A stretch of DNA of 35,179 nt from Bradyrhizobium sp. MOS002 (GTDB lineage: Bacteria; Pseudomonadota; Alphaproteobacteria; Rhizobiales; Xanthobacteraceae). This document shows positions 6,764 through 16,500 of the stretch, one piece after another. The notes beneath the pieces were generated by a model. That model was not told the DNA's origin, searched no databases, and saw only the letters and a program-made list of their open reading frames with translations. Every line of letters begins with the position of its first letter. The stretch's first letter is position 1. The stretch lies in assembly GCF_003020115.1 (NCBI RefSeq), contig NZ_PYFX01000030.1, positions 1-35,179 of the forward strand, read 5' to 3'. The position numbers and the translations under genes are program-made.

Positions 6764-7359
6764 GTGAGAGGAAAGAGGGAGTTGAGCGCAGGTCGAAAGT
6801 AATTTGCCTCCATGTTGCTTTGTCCGCCCTGCGAAGGATGCGTGCCGTCAGGGTATAAAGCTTGGTTTGCGGCAGCGGAGTCCGGGCCCAAGGTCGGATC
6901 GGCAGCCCAATCGACGACAAAGTCGCACTTTCCTTCACTCGGAAAACGTCGCAGAGCCCCGTCGGCGGTGGCCCGATTAACATTGAAGAGACCTTCGTTA
7001 CGAGGATTGTGAGTGCTGATCCCGAGCTGCACGATTTTGCGTGAGGATTTAATTGCATCGTGGAAAGTGGCCAAATACCCGGCAAATGCAGCAACCCACG
7101 CTGAAGCGTCAGTCGAACGAAGATCGTTTTGTCCGGCCTGAACGAACAGGATGTTCGGGACATCTTTGAATGCGGCGATCACTGACGATTGTCGGCCGAG
7201 CATATCTGCAAGAAGAGCACCATCCGTCGCAAAGCATTGCTGACTAGTCTCATGGACAGCGTTTGGTAGATAGAGGGTGTGGTACGATATCGTCCTAGCC
7301 CCGCCATTATCGACACTGGAGCTTGAACCTTCGACGATGAGGTGACGCATCAGAGGCAT
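6760..7359 (-). CDS. SGNH/GDSL-type hydrolase-like protein
   Basis: The 199-aa product shows the block order of SGNH hydrolases, which are esterases, lipases and acylhydrolases using Ser, Gly, Asn and His. An N-terminal HLIVEGSSSSVDNGG segment stands in place of the GDS block. QAGQND near residues 75-80 is the GxND block, and DGTHPSQGG near residues 170-178 carries the Asp-x-x-His pair. The GDS aspartate is replaced (EGSSSS), so the nucleophile assignment is less certain. No signal peptide is seen, suggesting a cytoplasmic product or one exported by another route. GGGAG-like purines precede the ATG. The next gene overlaps it by ATGA. Confidence 0.75.
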   Translation of the reverse strand: MPLMRHLIVEGSSSSVDNGGARTISYHTLYLPNAVHETSQQCFATDGALLADMLGRQSSVIAAFKDVPNILFVQAGQNDLRSTDASAWVAAFAGYLATFHDAIKSSRKIVQLGISTHNPRNEGLFNVNRATADGALRRFPSEGKCDFVVDWAADPTLGPDSAAANQALYPDGTHPSQGGQSNMEANYFRPALNSLFPLT

Positions 7360-7579
7360 TCACGTCGTCTCCCAGTTGCAGATCATCAGCGCAGCTGTAC
7401 CAAGAGCATTTCGCCCCTACCTAGCTGCTCGGCGGAAGTGCATGGCGCCCTGCGCTGGTTGCAGAATCCGGTCATGCTCCCCCAAGTAATCTGATTCAGC
7501 GCCTTGTTGTTCTGGTGCGACTTCCATTTGGAACGGTATCGAGCTGGGGCGTTTGTTCCTTGCAGCATAGGAGTTCAGA

Positions 7580-7939
7580 ATGAGATCTTCCAGATTTCTC
7601 TTGATAGCGGCGCTCGTTTTGACCAGCACCTCGGCTTTGGCGCAAGCTGGCGGAGGTGGTTCAGGTGGAGCTTCGGGAGGAGGATCAGGCTCAGGCAGCA
7701 CGGCGGCCGGCTCGATGTCGAGCAGTGGCACCGTGAAAGGTACGGGTGGTTCGCCCGGACCTAACACGAGCAACGCTCTCGACCATCAAACCACGGGAAA
7801 TCGGCTGGGCGATCCGGCAAGGAATGAGAACAATGGCTCTTCAACCCCCGCCAGCGGCTACGTCAACGATCCTACGATGAACAAGGCTGTGCAGGATTTG
7901 GGTAATACGAATACTGGTATTGTAGCGCCTACGCGCTAG
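7580..7939 (+). CDS. small exported Gly/Ser-rich protein
   Basis: The ATG at 7580 follows TAGGAG with a 5-base gap. A classical signal peptide (RFLLIAALVLTSTSALAQ) is followed by a low-complexity Gly/Ser region of about 35 residues. A polar tail with DHQTTGNRLGDPARNENNG and YVNDPTMNKAVQDLG completes the 119-aa protein. The mature part looks disordered and may be a periplasmic or surface linker protein. No enzymatic domain. It is a single-gene unit facing away from the SGNH pair. Confidence 0.7.
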   Translation: MRSSRFLLIAALVLTSTSALAQAGGGGSGGASGGGSGSGSTAAGSMSSSGTVKGTGGSPGPNTSNALDHQTTGNRLGDPARNENNGSSTPASGYVNDPTMNKAVQDLGNTNTGIVAPTR

Positions 7940-8274
7940 GCCTCCCCTCCCACAGTGGACGTTCATCAATCCCGGCTACTTCTCACGAGGATAGACCAAT
8001 CTCCTGGTGGGTGGACCGTGCCGTCTGCAAACCTCGGGAAAGAAAAAGACCGCCAGAGCAGGGGCCTAACCGCTGATGTACCGCGGCCACGACGCGCAGA
8101 ACATGTCGGGGCCGAGCAGTTTTGCGAGACGGGTTCTTGGACTGATAAGCTTTTCGTAGGGAACCTTATCAGTCTGCGATCTGGATGTCTGCTTTGATAG
8201 CAGTTCGCACTGCACCCCCGGCGGAAGGTCAGTTAAAGGTCAGAAGCGGACGTCATTTCGCGCAAACGGCTTGA
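7940..8274. other. intergenic region with one long inverted repeat
   Basis: No supported gene. The interval lies between the ends of two convergent genes and contains the 10-bp inverted repeat at 8140-8174. Confidence 0.45.
8140..8174. repeat. 10-bp perfect inverted repeat
   Basis: GACTGATAAG (8140-8149) and CTTATCAGTC (8165-8174) are exact reverse complements separated by 15 bases. The arms are AT-rich and no T-run follows. A simple terminator is less likely than an operator or a bidirectional stop between the convergent genes. Confidence 0.6.
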
Positions 8275-9258
8275 CTAGGGGGATAGCGACGCCACGTAGG
8301 CAGCGAGTGCGATCATGTCGTTCTGCGACAGCTTTTCGGCAGCCTGTTTCATCAGGGAGCTTGCGCTTGCCACGCGCCCGCCGCTTTGGAACTCATGAAG
8401 CTGGCGCACGATGTAGGTCGGCGAGCGCCCGGCAATAGGCGGAATCTCACCGACGCCTTTCAACTCCGGACCGTGACAGCTACCGCAGGCAACGGTTATT
8501 CCCGATCCGCCCGTCTTCGCGAGTGTTTCCCCCCTCGCCAGGCTTCCAACCGGCACATAGGCTGTGAAGGTCGCCCGGGAGTCTCGGAGCTCGAACTGAT
8601 CGACGTCGTCCGGCATCTCGACGATGCGCGGCCCCAGGGTTTCGGAGCCGCCCTCCGGGCTTTTGACGTAGAACAAGCGGGACGGCCCTGTCTTTGGAAT
8701 GCTCTCGCTTTCGACGACCTTGACGATCTGCGTGGGCTTCTGCGCAGAGAAATAATCTGCCGCAGCGCGCGCCTCGGCGTCAGTCATGGCTTTGACTGAC
8801 GCCATCATCAATTGTGTGGAGGGCCTCTCCGGCCCCGACATCTTTCGCGCGCCGCTTTTGAAATCGGCTAGCTGCTGAACGAGATAGCTCGTCGGCAAGC
8901 CCGCAAGACTCGCATTTTCAGGACCGCCGGTGCCCTGGACGCGATGGCACGATCCGCAAGCGCGGACATCCGGCTTTCGTCCGTTGGCAACGATCTCCGG
9001 CATGGCTGCATGGTCATCCGGATGCCAATCAGGCGCAAAGAAAAGGTCCCGCGCCTGCTTCCAGCTGAACGCGGCGCTACTGCCGGCGAGTTGATTGGGC
9101 TTGTCGTCAGCGGGGGGCACCTTGACGGTCGGGTCCCACAAGAACGCCCAGGCCGGAAGCCCATCAGGTGGAGATCCAATACTGGCATTCTGTGCCAGCG
9201 CATCAGGTCCCGCGAGCATCACGGCTGCCAACAAACATAACCCAAGCGATCTCATCAA
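8275..9258 (-). CDS. periplasmic diheme cytochrome c (c4-like)
   Basis: The 327-aa protein begins with a signal peptide ending near ALAQ (residues 20-23). It contains two heme c sites, CGSCH at residues 101-105 and CGSCH at 258-262. Each is followed by the c4-type pattern GLPxxYLVQQLADFKSG or AGRSPTYIVRQLHEFQSG. Methionines after each domain (151-152 and 303) are candidate distal ligands. The C-terminus has the usual EKLSQNDMIALAAYVASL helix. Such proteins shuttle electrons in the periplasm between dehydrogenases and oxidases. The partner is not obvious, but a LuxR regulator and a TauE/SafE exporter lie upstream on the same strand, 158 bp away. Confidence 0.88.
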   Translation of the reverse strand: MMRSLGLCLLAAVMLAGPDALAQNASIGSPPDGLPAWAFLWDPTVKVPPADDKPNQLAGSSAAFSWKQARDLFFAPDWHPDDHAAMPEIVANGRKPDVRACGSCHRVQGTGGPENASLAGLPTSYLVQQLADFKSGARKMSGPERPSTQLMMASVKAMTDAEARAAADYFSAQKPTQIVKVVESESIPKTGPSRLFYVKSPEGGSETLGPRIVEMPDDVDQFELRDSRATFTAYVPVGSLARGETLAKTGGSGITVACGSCHGPELKGVGEIPPIAGRSPTYIVRQLHEFQSGGRVASASSLMKQAAEKLSQNDMIALAAYVASLSP

Positions 9259-9416
9259 AAGCCCCTCTGCAATCCGACTAAATCACCAACAAAAGCAAAA
9301 TGAGAGACGCGATAAAGACTTGGCACAACCGAGCAGCAAGTCACGGTGAGCAAACCAGCAGCTACGAAGCATACGGGCGCCGGGTCGCTTCCGAGTCGCC
9401 TCTTTGATCATCCATT

Positions 9417-10565
9417 TCAGTGTCTTCGGGCATCAACACTTTCTCCGCGAGCATCTTGCGCCTTCACGACGCCAAGGGCGGTGAGCAGAGCGGCGAGTTC
9501 AGCCTGGCCTCTCGTGCCTGTCTTGGCGAATACCCTCCTCAGATGAGTTTTGACGGTGTTGGCCGATAGGCCAAGGGCAGATGCTGATGCTGACGTCGAA
9601 GGCAGGCCGCCAGAAGACATCGATGCAGCGACGCGCGCCTCGGCTCTGGTGAGACCGTAGGCATCGATGAGATGTTGCGTGCCGATCGTTCTCCTCTGAA
9701 GAGGATCAATGATGAAGAGGGCGCATGCCGCACCACGAATGTGCGCTTCTCGGAGCACGCCTGACTCACGACTTCTGAGGCCAGCCACCACTATACTGAC
9801 CAGGCGCGACCTGTCATGAGACGGAACGCTCATAGTGCCGCCTGCCTTGCCGGCCAAGGCCAACCTGACCAGACTGGCCAGGCGCCTGGAATGCGGAGCG
9901 GACCAGGTAGAAATTGGCTTGAACTTTAATGTCCCTTGAGCCTCCAAAGAACAGGCCATCTCGTTAGCGTATACGACGTCACCGCCATACCCCACGAGGA
10001 CAACACCGTCCGCCATTTGCTCGACAAGCTCGAACGCTGCGTCCCGTAGTGCGCGATAGGCAGTCAGGCGAAAGCCGAGAGTGACCGATCGGCGCAGATG
10101 GGGCGCAAGGGCCTCAAAGATCTTCCGCTCGATCGCTTCAAACTCGCCCTGGCGCTCGCTTCGACAAATGTTGAACGCAACTCGGAAATCGTCTCTCGCC
10201 GCGAGCGCAATCATGGCATTGTGCCCAATGCCCTGCGGACGGAGTACATCATCGTAGAACCCCGAATTGCGTAGCTTGCCCAGCTCAAACACCTCGTCGG
10301 ACAACACAAGCTGTCCAAGCGGCTTGCCTTCCATCGCCACAGACCAGGGATTCTGCATGTGGCGCTCCTGATAGGCGCGGTTGCATTCCTGGTTTAATCG
10401 GCCGTTGAAATCAAAATAGACCTGTTCGGCTGTGACTGATTGACCGAACAGTATTCCGCCTTCACTTCGGGTGAGGTCGGCGATCCCTGACAGTGCGACC
10501 GGCCACAATTGATGATCTCCGGCCGCATCGTAGATCAGGTCCAGGATCTCCTCCATGGCTGCCAT
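9417..10565 (-). CDS. LuxR-type helix-turn-helix transcriptional regulator
   Basis: The 382-aa protein ends in a LuxR/GerE DNA-binding domain at about residues 303-361 (LTRAEARVAASMSSGG, then LGLSANTVKTHLRRVFAKTG). The recognition helix SANTVKTHL is typical. The N-terminal 290 residues (ILDLIYDAAGDHQLWPVALS, then a GAF/PAS-like region containing VLVGYGGDVVYANEMA) probably sense a small molecule or redox signal. There is no receiver domain. It follows the 59-aa membrane-protein gene by 9 bases and that gene follows the exporter gene, so the three look like one operon. The diheme cytochrome downstream is a likely target. Confidence 0.85.
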   Translation of the reverse strand: MAAMEEILDLIYDAAGDHQLWPVALSGIADLTRSEGGILFGQSVTAEQVYFDFNGRLNQECNRAYQERHMQNPWSVAMEGKPLGQLVLSDEVFELGKLRNSGFYDDVLRPQGIGHNAMIALAARDDFRVAFNICRSERQGEFEAIERKIFEALAPHLRRSVTLGFRLTAYRALRDAAFELVEQMADGVVLVGYGGDVVYANEMACSLEAQGTLKFKPISTWSAPHSRRLASLVRLALAGKAGGTMSVPSHDRSRLVSIVVAGLRSRESGVLREAHIRGAACALFIIDPLQRRTIGTQHLIDAYGLTRAEARVAASMSSGGLPSTSASASALGLSANTVKTHLRRVFAKTGTRGQAELAALLTALGVVKAQDARGESVDARRH

Positions 10566-10574
10566 TGGGTCAGC

Positions 10575-10754
10575 CTACTTCTGTTGCAGCTGCGGGGGAG
10601 GGTCGACACGCGCAACCACGACCCCTCGATCTGAAACGGCGGCCGACAGCGCGATAATTGCCAGTAGCGATCCATAGAAGCCGAACACTGCCAGCCGCCA
10701 CTTGCGTACGACTCGACGCTCCGCGGCACTCAATCCATAGATTGGCTTCTGCAT
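10575..10754 (-). CDS. 59-aa single-span membrane protein
   Basis: This short frame starts at an ATG (10754) preceded by GGAG with a 7-base gap on the minus strand and ends in TAG at 10575-10577. The product has a basic N-terminus with SAAERRVVRKWR, one membrane helix (LAVFGFYGSLLAIIALSAAV) and a short tail ending PPPQLQQK. It sits 18 bases after the exporter gene and 9 bases before the LuxR gene, so it is embedded in the operon. Function unknown; it could be an accessory to the exporter. Confidence 0.7.
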   Translation of the reverse strand: MQKPIYGLSAAERRVVRKWRLAVFGFYGSLLAIIALSAAVSDRGVVVARVDPPPQLQQK

Positions 10755-10772
10755 GTTGATGCTCCATCAGCG

Positions 10773-11609
10773 CTAGAACGACTTAATGAAACTGAACCCC
10801 GCAAGGATAAGAAACAGACCGACAAGACGATTGAACGTCGAGGTATCGACACGATTGAAGATCATCAATCCGAAGTAAGCGCCCAGCACGGTCGGTGCTG
10901 CATATTGGAGAGTGTCGAGTGGCATGACGTGCCCCGGCGTCAAGACAAACAACGCCGCGAGCGCCAAGATCTGGTTGACGAGAATGAACGGCTGGATGAT
11001 GGACCGCCCCCGGTGCTTGTCGAACCCCTGAATGTGGCACCACATTGTGACGAAGGCCGCCGGAAATGCGGCGATCCCGCCGGTGATCCCTCCAAGAGCG
11101 CCCACAGCGAGGCGCCCCCAAAGCGGGTTGTTGCCTGCCGGCAATGAGGGCTTTAGTGCAGAAAAGGCCCCGTAGACGATCAACAGTACTCCGAGCAGGG
11201 GAAGAAACGCCGATGCTGGCGTCCTCAGGAGTAGAAACAGGCCAATCGGCAACGTAGTCACGCTTCCGATCAGGTATGGAAAACACTCCTGAAGGTGGAT
11301 GCTCTCGCGCAAGCGCCACACGCAATAGAGCTGTTGTGAGATCGAGGCGACCAGCAAGATCTGAATCACCGACAAAGGTTCTTTCATCGCATGAAATAGA
11401 AATCCGCCTGCAATAGGCGAGAAGGCAAATCCTGCAATGCTCGAGAGCAAGGCCGACAGAAGCACGATCGACGGGGCAATCAGCGATGCACCGCCACCAT
11501 GGGAATCGGCAATGTTCGTGGCGAAGAGAAACAGGCAGACCGCAGGAATAATGGCGGCCGATCCCCTGCCGGCGAAACCGATCGCTGTCCTCTCATCAAC
11601 GGGCTGCAT
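10773..11609 (-). CDS. TauE/SafE-family membrane exporter
   Basis: The 278-aa product is almost wholly hydrophobic, with about eight predicted membrane helices. It has the internal pseudo-repeat typical of TauE/SafE transporters: SSIAGFAFSPIAGGFLFH in the first half and GGITGGIAAFPAAFVTMWCH in the second, each followed by a loop and more helices. The family is proposed to export sulfite, sulfoacetate or other organic anions. The substrate here is unknown. A CRP-like palindrome lies about 83 bp upstream of the start. The downstream small membrane protein and LuxR regulator are probably cotranscribed. Confidence 0.85.
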   Translation of the reverse strand: MQPVDERTAIGFAGRGSAAIIPAVCLFLFATNIADSHGGGASLIAPSIVLLSALLSSIAGFAFSPIAGGFLFHAMKEPLSVIQILLVASISQQLYCVWRLRESIHLQECFPYLIGSVTTLPIGLFLLLRTPASAFLPLLGVLLIVYGAFSALKPSLPAGNNPLWGRLAVGALGGITGGIAAFPAAFVTMWCHIQGFDKHRGRSIIQPFILVNQILALAALFVLTPGHVMPLDTLQYAAPTVLGAYFGLMIFNRVDTSTFNRLVGLFLILAGFSFIKSF

Positions 11610-12707
11610 GAAATGTCTCCCTGCAATGCAGCCGCGCGGCGCATGTCAGTCGACGCCAATTTAGATTTCCTGCCGCGATATACGTGTGAAGTAATTCACG
11701 ACGATCGATACAATTCGCTCAGCTCCGATCTCTTCAACATAGCTGAAGCGCAACAACAGGACGTCACCCGTGCGGGTGACAAAGTGCGGAACCCGCGACC
11801 CACTCAAGCTCTTGGGAAAATGATTTTGCTCACTTCGGAGGCGAATTGCCGACGAATTAGGCGAAGAGTCTGCTTAGTAGTAAATCGGGTCTGATGCTAC
11901 CCGACGAATACGCGGCGCTTTTGAACCGGTTTGTCTTTAACAATGACCCAGAGAGGCATCACAAGCTATTTGGGTGCGCAATTTGCAATGCTCTCTTTCG
12001 TCTCTCAAGGCCTGCCATGAATCGCCCTTCTCTGTTACGGCTCCTGATGATGGTGATTGGGTTGGCATTGGAATCGCGACCATTGCCGGAAGACCCCACC
12101 CGACGGCCATCACAAGGGCGTTCGTCCCGTGAGTTTTGTTGCGAACTACTAGATTTGCGTTGGGTGCGAACGACCTCCCCACTCGATCGCGACGTATCAT
12201 TCCGACTTTCCTTCCGGCCCGACACTCTCAGCGACCCAAATTGCGGTGCAGCCTGAGCCGAAAGGACAGGCTCCACCGCAGCGCCTGCCGGAAGTATAGC
12301 TCGGCTCTGCTCGCAACCTATTGCCGCAAGCGAAGTCTGCCTGATCGCCTGCTAAGCGCTTTCCGCGATCATTGCACCTCGAGGCCATCCAACCACGGAG
12401 GGCCCCGCACAATCCGGAAAGTCCGCACGAAGTTCTCATCACCTGCTACATGCAGCTCTGGTCGTGGTCTAAGGCAGGTCTTCCTAACTGGAGCCGACAG
12501 GACGAGAGTGCGCAAAAAAGTCCCAACAGGATTGTGATCAGCTCTTGTGAAGGAGACCACAACGTGCGCGGTCGGACCCTCATATCAAAGAGCTTCGACT
12601 GCAGAGACAATTTCAGCTCTCACACCGCGCTCCACTTCGGAAGGAATGCTACTCGATTTTGGCAACCTTCATTTATTGACGAACACTTGAACCATTGGGC
12701 ACAAGCG
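11610..12707. other. 1.1-kb interval without a convincing gene
   Basis: The interval begins with the CRP-like site at 11685. Several frames of about 80-130 codons are open on both strands, but their residue composition is poor (rich in Arg, Ser and Cys, with no domain). An in-frame GTG at 12564 with AAGGAG upstream could extend the GNAT gene, but the added residues look non-coding. I see no terminator or repeat I can name. It may hold decayed genes. Confidence 0.4.
11685..11700. promoter_or_regulatory. CRP-type palindrome upstream of the exporter gene
   Basis: TGTGAAGTAATTCACG matches TGTGA-N6-TCACA at nine of ten defined positions and contains the perfect inverted repeat GTGAA-N4-TTCAC. Its centre lies about 83 bp before the TauE/SafE start at 11609. 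Confidence 0.5.
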
Positions 12708-13229
12708 ATGAAGATTTCAAATGCCGTTCAGTATCTTACGCCGGCTGCAGGCTCCCTTTCGTTTCGGTCGTTGTCCGCCGACGAGATTGAGGGACTGCTT
12801 CGTCTCTTTTATCTTGGCTTTCCCTTTGATGAGAGGCGTGCGCGCTTCGGAGGCGCGGTGTCGGACGGATCGATAGCCCGCTACTGCCGTGAGCTACCCC
12901 GTAGGGAAGTTGTCGTGATCGGCTGCCTGGCGCCGGATGGCCTGGTCGCTGTCGCTGAGCTCCACCCATACGGCGATTGCATGGAGCTAGCACTCGCTGG
13001 TCGGGACACAATCGACACGATCACGATCTATGGCCACGTCCTCCAGCTCGCGGCCTTTGAAGCGGGAAGGCGCGGTTGCCGCAACCTTGTCATGAACTTG
13101 GAGCTCGCTCGAGCGGAGGCATTAGATCTGGTCCGTGGCATGGGGCACATGTGCGTCCAGGATGAGACTGCGACTGTCCAGCTCGGCGACTACGCACGTC
13201 TCCACGCACTCTCGCTCGCGCAGCACTAA
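12708..13229 (+). CDS. GNAT-like acetyltransferase-fold protein
   Basis: From the ATG at 12708 the product is 173 aa. It opens with a beta strand and helix (LSFRSLSADEIEGLLRLFYL) and continues with VVVIGCLAPDGLVAVAELHP and a long helix AFEAGRRGCRNLVMNLEL. The order resembles the GNAT N-acetyltransferase fold, though the acetyl-CoA P-loop (Q/R-x-x-G-x-G/A) is not clear. It may be a degenerate or non-catalytic member. Upstream in-frame starts exist but add unlikely sequence. A small membrane-protein gene starts 2 bases after its stop. Confidence 0.6.
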   Translation: MKISNAVQYLTPAAGSLSFRSLSADEIEGLLRLFYLGFPFDERRARFGGAVSDGSIARYCRELPRREVVVIGCLAPDGLVAVAELHPYGDCMELALAGRDTIDTITIYGHVLQLAAFEAGRRGCRNLVMNLELARAEALDLVRGMGHMCVQDETATVQLGDYARLHALSLAQH

Positions 13230-13231
13230 CC

Positions 13232-13390
13232 ATGCAAGCAGAAGAGCAGGTCGTGTGCTTCCTCGGAGCCATTTTCTGCCTGGGCGTGTGTCTTGTCTGG
13301 GTGCTATACGAGATAGAGGAGCGGCGGGGAAGGCGCCGCCAACAGGCTGAGTGGATCCGCAGCGCCACAAGGTTTGTAGTGCCGCGCTAA
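13232..13390 (+). CDS. 52-aa single-span membrane protein
   Basis: The ATG at 13232 lies just after the stop of the GNAT-like gene, implying coupled translation. The product begins MQAEEQ, crosses the membrane once (VVCFLGAIFCLGVCLVWVLY) and continues as a charged cytoplasmic tail (EIEERRGRRRQQAEWIRSA) ending FVVPR. The frame ends at TAA 13388-13390. The hydrophobic helix followed by a basic tail is protein-like and unlikely by chance. Function unknown. Confidence 0.65.
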   Translation: MQAEEQVVCFLGAIFCLGVCLVWVLYEIEERRGRRRQQAEWIRSATRFVVPR

Positions 13391-13505
13391 GCCGGTGGAC
13401 CTTGAGCCCCGCATAGATATGCGCTAGAGGGACGATGCTCCACACCAGCATCAATGTTCCCTGCCAAATTATGACAGGTGCACGCATGCGCTGCCCGGCT
13501 TGGGC

Positions 13506-16500
13506 CTACGCTCCGCGCCGCACGCGTGACATACTTCCTGCGGGCGCAGCGCCGTTGACGTCCATCTCGTCCAAGAGCGCCTTGGCCTCCCTGAGATCCG
13601 GGGTGTCGAGACCCTCCGTGAACTGACAATAGGTTTGCCGGAGAAGCTCGCGTCCTTGGCGGCGGCGTTCCCGTGTCTGCCACAGACGGGCATAATTAGT
13701 GGCGGCGCGGAGCTTGAATGCGAGCGCGCCTTGTCTATCGGCTGTTTCTATCGCCTGCAACAGCCGCCGCGCGGCCTCCGGTACCGCTTCGCCGCCGCGA
13801 GTTGCGAGACACGCACCCAGCAGACGATGCGCCTCCGCCTCAAAGAGGCGGTTGCGACTTGTCGTGATGACCTCGATGGCCTCCTGAACAACTTGCTCGG
13901 CACGATCCACCTCGCCAGCCTTGAGAAGGGCCTCCGCGAACACCAGAAGTTCATAATCGTAGTAAAAGCGTCGGACCGACTGCCGCGTGGCTTCGACGGC
14001 ATCCTCCATGCGCTCTAGGCCTTCCGTTATCTGGCCAGATTGAAACGTCGTCCAGCCAAGCAGTAGGGGGCACACAACGAAGATGTTGCTTCCTTGCTCG
14101 CGGCCAATGCGTATCGTCAGTTCGGCGTATTCGCGGCAGGGCTCTGCGGCGCGAAGCATTTGGCGAAGTGCTGCAGACCACCAAGCCGCATGAGCTAGGC
14201 TAGGAGGATGGCCTAGCCGATTGCCGAGTTCGAGCGCGGCAGCGGACATTTGTAGCGCCTGGTTCGCAAAGCCGGTGACCCAGAGGGTGATAGCGCTGTG
14301 CGCGTAGGCGCAAACGCCGGTATCGTGACCGCCATAGTCGTAAGCATGCGCGTGATGACGCTCGGGATCGTAGAGCGCAATGCCCCGCTCGGTGTCGGCG
14401 AGCGTGATTGCATTGAGGCCCAACACATGGGAGTTTGCCCAACGCGAGTGATATGCCTCCAGCATCAGATCCCGATCAACGAGCCGCTCGGCCACCTCGA
14501 CGAGCTCGTTAGCCATTCCAAGCGCTTGCTCAGTGTGCCCTGTAATCAGACTTGTGTACCAATTTCCCCACATCGCCCGGAAAAGCTTTTTGTCGTCGCC
14601 CAGTCCCCGACCAAGCGTGACCGCTCGGGCGTAATGATCGACGATTTCGTGCCCCGCAGAACGAAAACCCCGTGCACTGACCAGTGCAGTGCCGAGCCCG
14701 AGCCGGATGTCGAGCTCTTGCTGCCAGCGCTCCGCCGAGTCAGGCATCTCCTCCAGAAGCCGCAAAGCGTTGGAAAAATGCTTCAGTGCCTCGCTGCCGG
14801 CTGAACGGCGCAAAGCCAGCTCACCGGCGCGCTGCCAATAAACCGCCGCCTCCTGACCCAAACCAGCTTCGGTTCGGTGGCGCGCGACCACCTCGGGCTG
14901 CTTCTCGACGATCTCGGGAAACATCTCCTCGATCGCCTGCGCAATTTGTGCGTGTAGGCTCCGGCGCCGGTCCCGAAGCAGAGTGCTGTAAGCTGCGTCC
15001 TGCAACAGGCCGTGCTTGAACATAAAGCTCGACTGCGGCAGCTCGCCTCGCTGAAAGATGAGGCCAGCCTCGACCAACCGGCCGAGCGTCTCCTTGATCT
15101 CCACCTCGGAGCGCTCAGCTACCTTGGCAGCGAGCTCGTAGGAAAACTCCCGGCCGATCGTCGCGCCGATCTGCGCGATCTCCTTGGCCGCAGGTCCGAT
15201 CCGATCAAGCCTGGCCATTAGTGAAGCGTGTAGCGTAGATGGCACGGAAAGTGACGGTCGCGTCGTTGACGATCCCCGTCGAGGTGGACTCGCATCCACA
15301 ACCGTCTTGGTCACTTCCTCCAGGAACAGCGGCACGCCGTCACCGCGTTCGACGATTTCGCCGATCAGGTCGTTCGGCAACGATTTCGTCTTCAAGGCGA
15401 GCAGTCGAACCAGAGCCTCGCTGTCAAATCGGTTCAGACGGTTGAGCGTCAGCACGGTAACGTGCGGCTGGTCTGCCCATAGTGGCGCGAAGTCTGGGCG
15501 AAAGGTTGCAATCAGCAAGACCGGCATGCGCTCGATTCGACGGATGAAGATGTCGAGCAGATCGCGTGTGGTCGGATCAATCCAATGCAGGTCTTCAAAG
15601 ATCATCAACACTGGCTTTTTCCGTGCTAACGCGGTGAGCTGCCGGTTCAGCACTTCGAAAGTTTCTTCCCTTCTGCGTCGCGCATTCGGCTCGACTGCCT
15701 CATAGCGTGCGGTAGGCAGCAAGAGGAGATCAGCGACAAGCGCGACGTCCTGCTCGGGCGCGGAGGTTTCAGCCATTAATGCTTCTAGTTTGTCCAATCT
15801 GATCGCGGGCGTGTCTTCCCGTCCAAATCCAGCCGCACGCTCGAGCATATTGATGATGGGGAATAGAGCGCTGTCTTGATGATGAGGTGAGCAGAAATAA
15901 TGCAGCTCGGTGTATTGTTCCGCACCAATCAGATCCCTAATTGCGACCGTCAGGCGTGACTTGCCGATGCCAGCCTCTCCTGAGAAGAGGATCACGCGTC
16001 CTTCGCCAGCTCTGGTCTGCGCCCAACGTCGCAGCAATAGCTCTGTTTCCTCTTGGCGGCCGACGAGTGGAGTTTCGGCGGAGCGTAGCGCCTCGAAACG
16101 GCTTTTGAAGCGGTTTTCGCCTAGCACACGCCAAGCGCGCTGAGGCTCGGTGAACCCTTTTAGGTTCTTGAACCCTAAGTCCTCGAGCGCGAACACCGAT
16201 CCAATCTGCTTCCTGGTGCTGTCCGCTATCACGCCCGTGTTGGGTTCGGCCAATGCAAGCAAGCGGGCCGCCAGATTGGGCACCTCGCCCAAAACCTCTG
16301 TCTCATTTCCTGATCCGATCAGGTCACCCACAACCACCAAGCCGCTGGCAATGCCAACCCTGATCTGAAGCGGCTCGGGGCGGCCGAGATGCCCAATGCC
16401 GTCGATCAAGGCCAAGCTTGCCCGCACGGCCTGCTCAGGATCGTCTTCATGAGCGTTCGGGTAACCAAAATAGATCAGAACACCATCGCCAACTCTGCGG

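Noticed and set aside
10783..11325. 180-codon frame inside the TauE/SafE gene
   Set aside because: Same-strand shadow of a clear membrane exporter in another frame.
11894..12256. 120-codon plus-strand frame
   Set aside because: No ribosome-binding site, unusual composition and no recognisable domain; overlapping frames of similar length exist on the other strand.
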